Below, one piece after another: positions 41,901 through 43,002 of a DNA stretch of 43,002 nucleotides (position 1 is the first letter of the stretch; every line of letters starts with the position of its first letter). The stretch is from Protostelium mycophagum (lineage: Eukaryota; Evosea; Variosea; Protosteliida; Protosteliaceae): the NCBI GenBank assembly GCA_002081555.1, contig KV921205.1, positions 1 to 43,002 on the forward strand. The letters are read 5' to 3'. The translations under genes and the position numbers were made by a program. Below the pieces are notes generated by a model. The model made no database searches and was not told the DNA's origin. It worked only from the letters and a program-made list of their open reading frames with translations.

Positions 41901-42070
41901 GGCCAAGAATTCTACCAGTAATGAATGACCACAACTTCACAAAGACACTTACCAACTCTTGACGGATCGTCTTCTTCCATGTTGTTGCCATCAATCGCTT
42001 GAGTATGTTCATCTGACACCGTGATCTCTTTGGCGCAATGGAAAATGGACCACTCCCAAGGAGACGCCAT
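38912..42070 (-). CDS. Protein with three tandem SPRY domains
   Basis: Many-exon gene from MASPWEWSIFHCAKEITVSD (ATG 42070; an upstream in-frame ATG at 42187 would add 39 mostly basic residues). Three SPRY units can be aligned. Unit 1: WEWS, FAIRIDTIGKWMGIG, SAKTLGTQSKGLNIGYF, GDIVTVRVHFPSKYVYFF, ALYPTVNLSHGSGVTLL. Unit 2: WHWAW, FQLRIASIG, YKTLGSQRGIINCAYF, HDIVDIYVDFHGNRIFYF, DIYPCVNLSSDSSVHLI. Unit 3: WKWS, FSVKILMTGAWLGVGVADSS, GSKTLG, NDIIRLHVDFNNSQVSYY, GEVYPCVRFFTPFIAII. Introns fall at similar places in each unit, pointing to internal gene duplication. SPRY domains bind proteins through surface loops. No RING, B-box or kinase domain accompanies them. Confidence 0.85.
40285..40385. repeat. 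(ATT)n-like low-complexity tract
   Basis: Runs of TTATTATTATT, TTTTTAATATTATT and similar in the long intron of the triple-SPRY gene between about 40277 and 40555. Confidence 0.85.
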
Positions 42071-42466
42071 ATTATTTAGAGAGTTATAGCGAGGTCTCTT
42101 GTCTCCCTTCTGCTGGTGATCCTCTCGAACCCGTCGTTTTAAAGATGAGAGACAAGCAGAATTTGACACCTGACAGCAGCAAGTCATGGATCCAAAAGAT
42201 CAGCAAGTTGTCCTCTATATCTGTGTATCTAAAGAAAAGTGCGAGGTGCAACTGGTGATGATGCTTTTCAGAGGGGAGTGTCAGAATTTTTGATTGAAGT
42301 CCTGACACGCTTTTAAGGGTCCATAGGCAACAATCTCGCTGCAAGACGCTTCAGATCATGTGGAGCATGGCTCACAGTAAAGTTGGAGAGGAACGATGAT
42401 GTGTGATTCTACAACGATCATGAAAGATGCTGAAAAACTCACATCAGATCACAACACGCAGGGAAG
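42071..42466. promoter_or_regulatory. Divergent upstream region
   Basis: Between the triple-SPRY gene (minus) and the truncated gene (plus). TCTACAACGATC at 42411-42422 matches the intron-associated word described in the findings. No independent gene is supported. Confidence 0.35.
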
Positions 42467-43002
42467 ATGGAAGGGATATGGTTCAAGTTCAGCTCTTGGA
42501 ACCATAACAACTTCGACAGTGTCACTTTGGAATCAAACTCAAATCGATTTGGAGACGAGCTATCTGAAATCTCAATAGGAGAACTGAAGACGCTCATCGC
42601 CAGAAAGAGAAAACTTGAAAGTAATATTGGGTTGCTGATTTCTAATGCCCAAACAAATGAAGGTTGGTTGCCATGTGTCGATTTACTTCTTTACACATGA
42701 TGTAGAATATAAGAATGAAACCGACTTGATTCGTCGGGGTTCGTCTGTAGTTGTGAAGATTGTGCCCAATTATAGTACTCCAACTCCCTCAACTCAACCA
42801 CCAAGACCCATCTCGTGAGTGATGTCCATGTTGAAGATGAACTCAATCGGTTCTCAACCTGATTGTCTTCAGATTCGCCACCAGGCCAAATACCGATCCT
42901 GATTTCCAACCTTTAATATATGAGGCACCAAGAGAAGATGGTGCACCAGCAGGTAACGAGGAAGATCGATTGGCCGCCGTCATAGCGCAGGCGTCTGATT
43001 AT
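42467..43002 (+). CDS. Unidentified protein, 5' part only, cut by the window end
   Basis: Exons at about 42467-42660, 42706-42812 and 42873-43002 remain in one frame. The first exon, from an assumed ATG at 42467, contains ELSEISIGELKTLIARKRKL, a probable short coiled coil. Next come YKNETDLIRRGSSVVVKIVP and a Pro/Thr-rich linker, then FATRPNTDPDFQPLIYE and an acidic EEDRLAAVIAQASDY running off the edge. The intron-2 acceptor is TTGTAG and intron 3 ends in TTCAG. A true start further upstream by splicing is possible. Family not recognised. Confidence 0.55.

Overview
This is a eukaryotic nuclear window. It is compact and gene-dense. Most genes are split by many short GT-AG introns, typically about 40-180 bases, and there is little intergenic space. 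Two tRNA genes lie inside it. A run of 100 Ns (24810-24909) marks an assembly gap. The gene content suggests a free-living amoeboid protist, most likely an amoebozoan of the protosteloid kind. This placement is inference only. The pointers are a PPR protein fused to a tRNA guanine methyltransferase, a Zn(II)2Cys6 regulator outside fungi, an F-box/ankyrin protein, tandem SPRY domains, a PROPPIN autophagy protein, and the centriole protein CEP120, which implies a lineage that can build centrioles or flagella.

Layout from left to right. 131-3667(-): PPR-methyltransferase fusion. 4517-6057(+): vWA-domain protein. 6166-6539(-): doubtful small protein. 6682-8166(-): aldo/keto reductase with a predicted N-myristoylation signal. 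8515-9069(-): small multi-span membrane protein. 9355-12107(-): unidentified many-exon gene. 12600-14574(+): PROPPIN (Atg18/WIPI). 14912-16328(-): F-box/ankyrin-like protein. 16329-19637: gene-poor stretch with tRNA-Ile(AAT), tRNA-Glu(CTC), a hairpin and one copy of a dispersed repeat. 19638-20793(+): DUF1684 protein. 20928-21549(-): Zn2Cys6 protein. 21935-26120(-): CEP120. 26406-29888(+): long, highly charged repetitive protein with a frame break in its repeat array. 30128-34675(+): importin-7/8-type karyopherin. 35081-36064(-): GRAM-domain protein. 36522-37818(+): metallophosphoesterase of the MPPED type. 37859-38635(-): BLOC-1 subunit 2. 38912-42070(-): protein with three tandem SPRY domains. 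42467-43002(+): start of an unidentified gene cut by the window end.

The genes are mostly housekeeping and cell-biological functions with no operon-like logic: autophagy, nuclear import, endolysosomal sorting, centriole assembly and tRNA modification. Several sit head to head and may share promoters, notably CEP120 and the charged protein, which are separated by 285 bases holding two E2F-like sites.

The least explained signal is not a gene. Short palindromic or near-palindromic words are strongly over-represented and lie mainly in introns and spacers: TGTCGACA (16 copies found by eye), TGACGTCA (7 copies, all intronic) and an orientation-independent CGTTGTAGA/TCTACAACG word. A dispersed element of about 120 bases is built around TGTCGACA.
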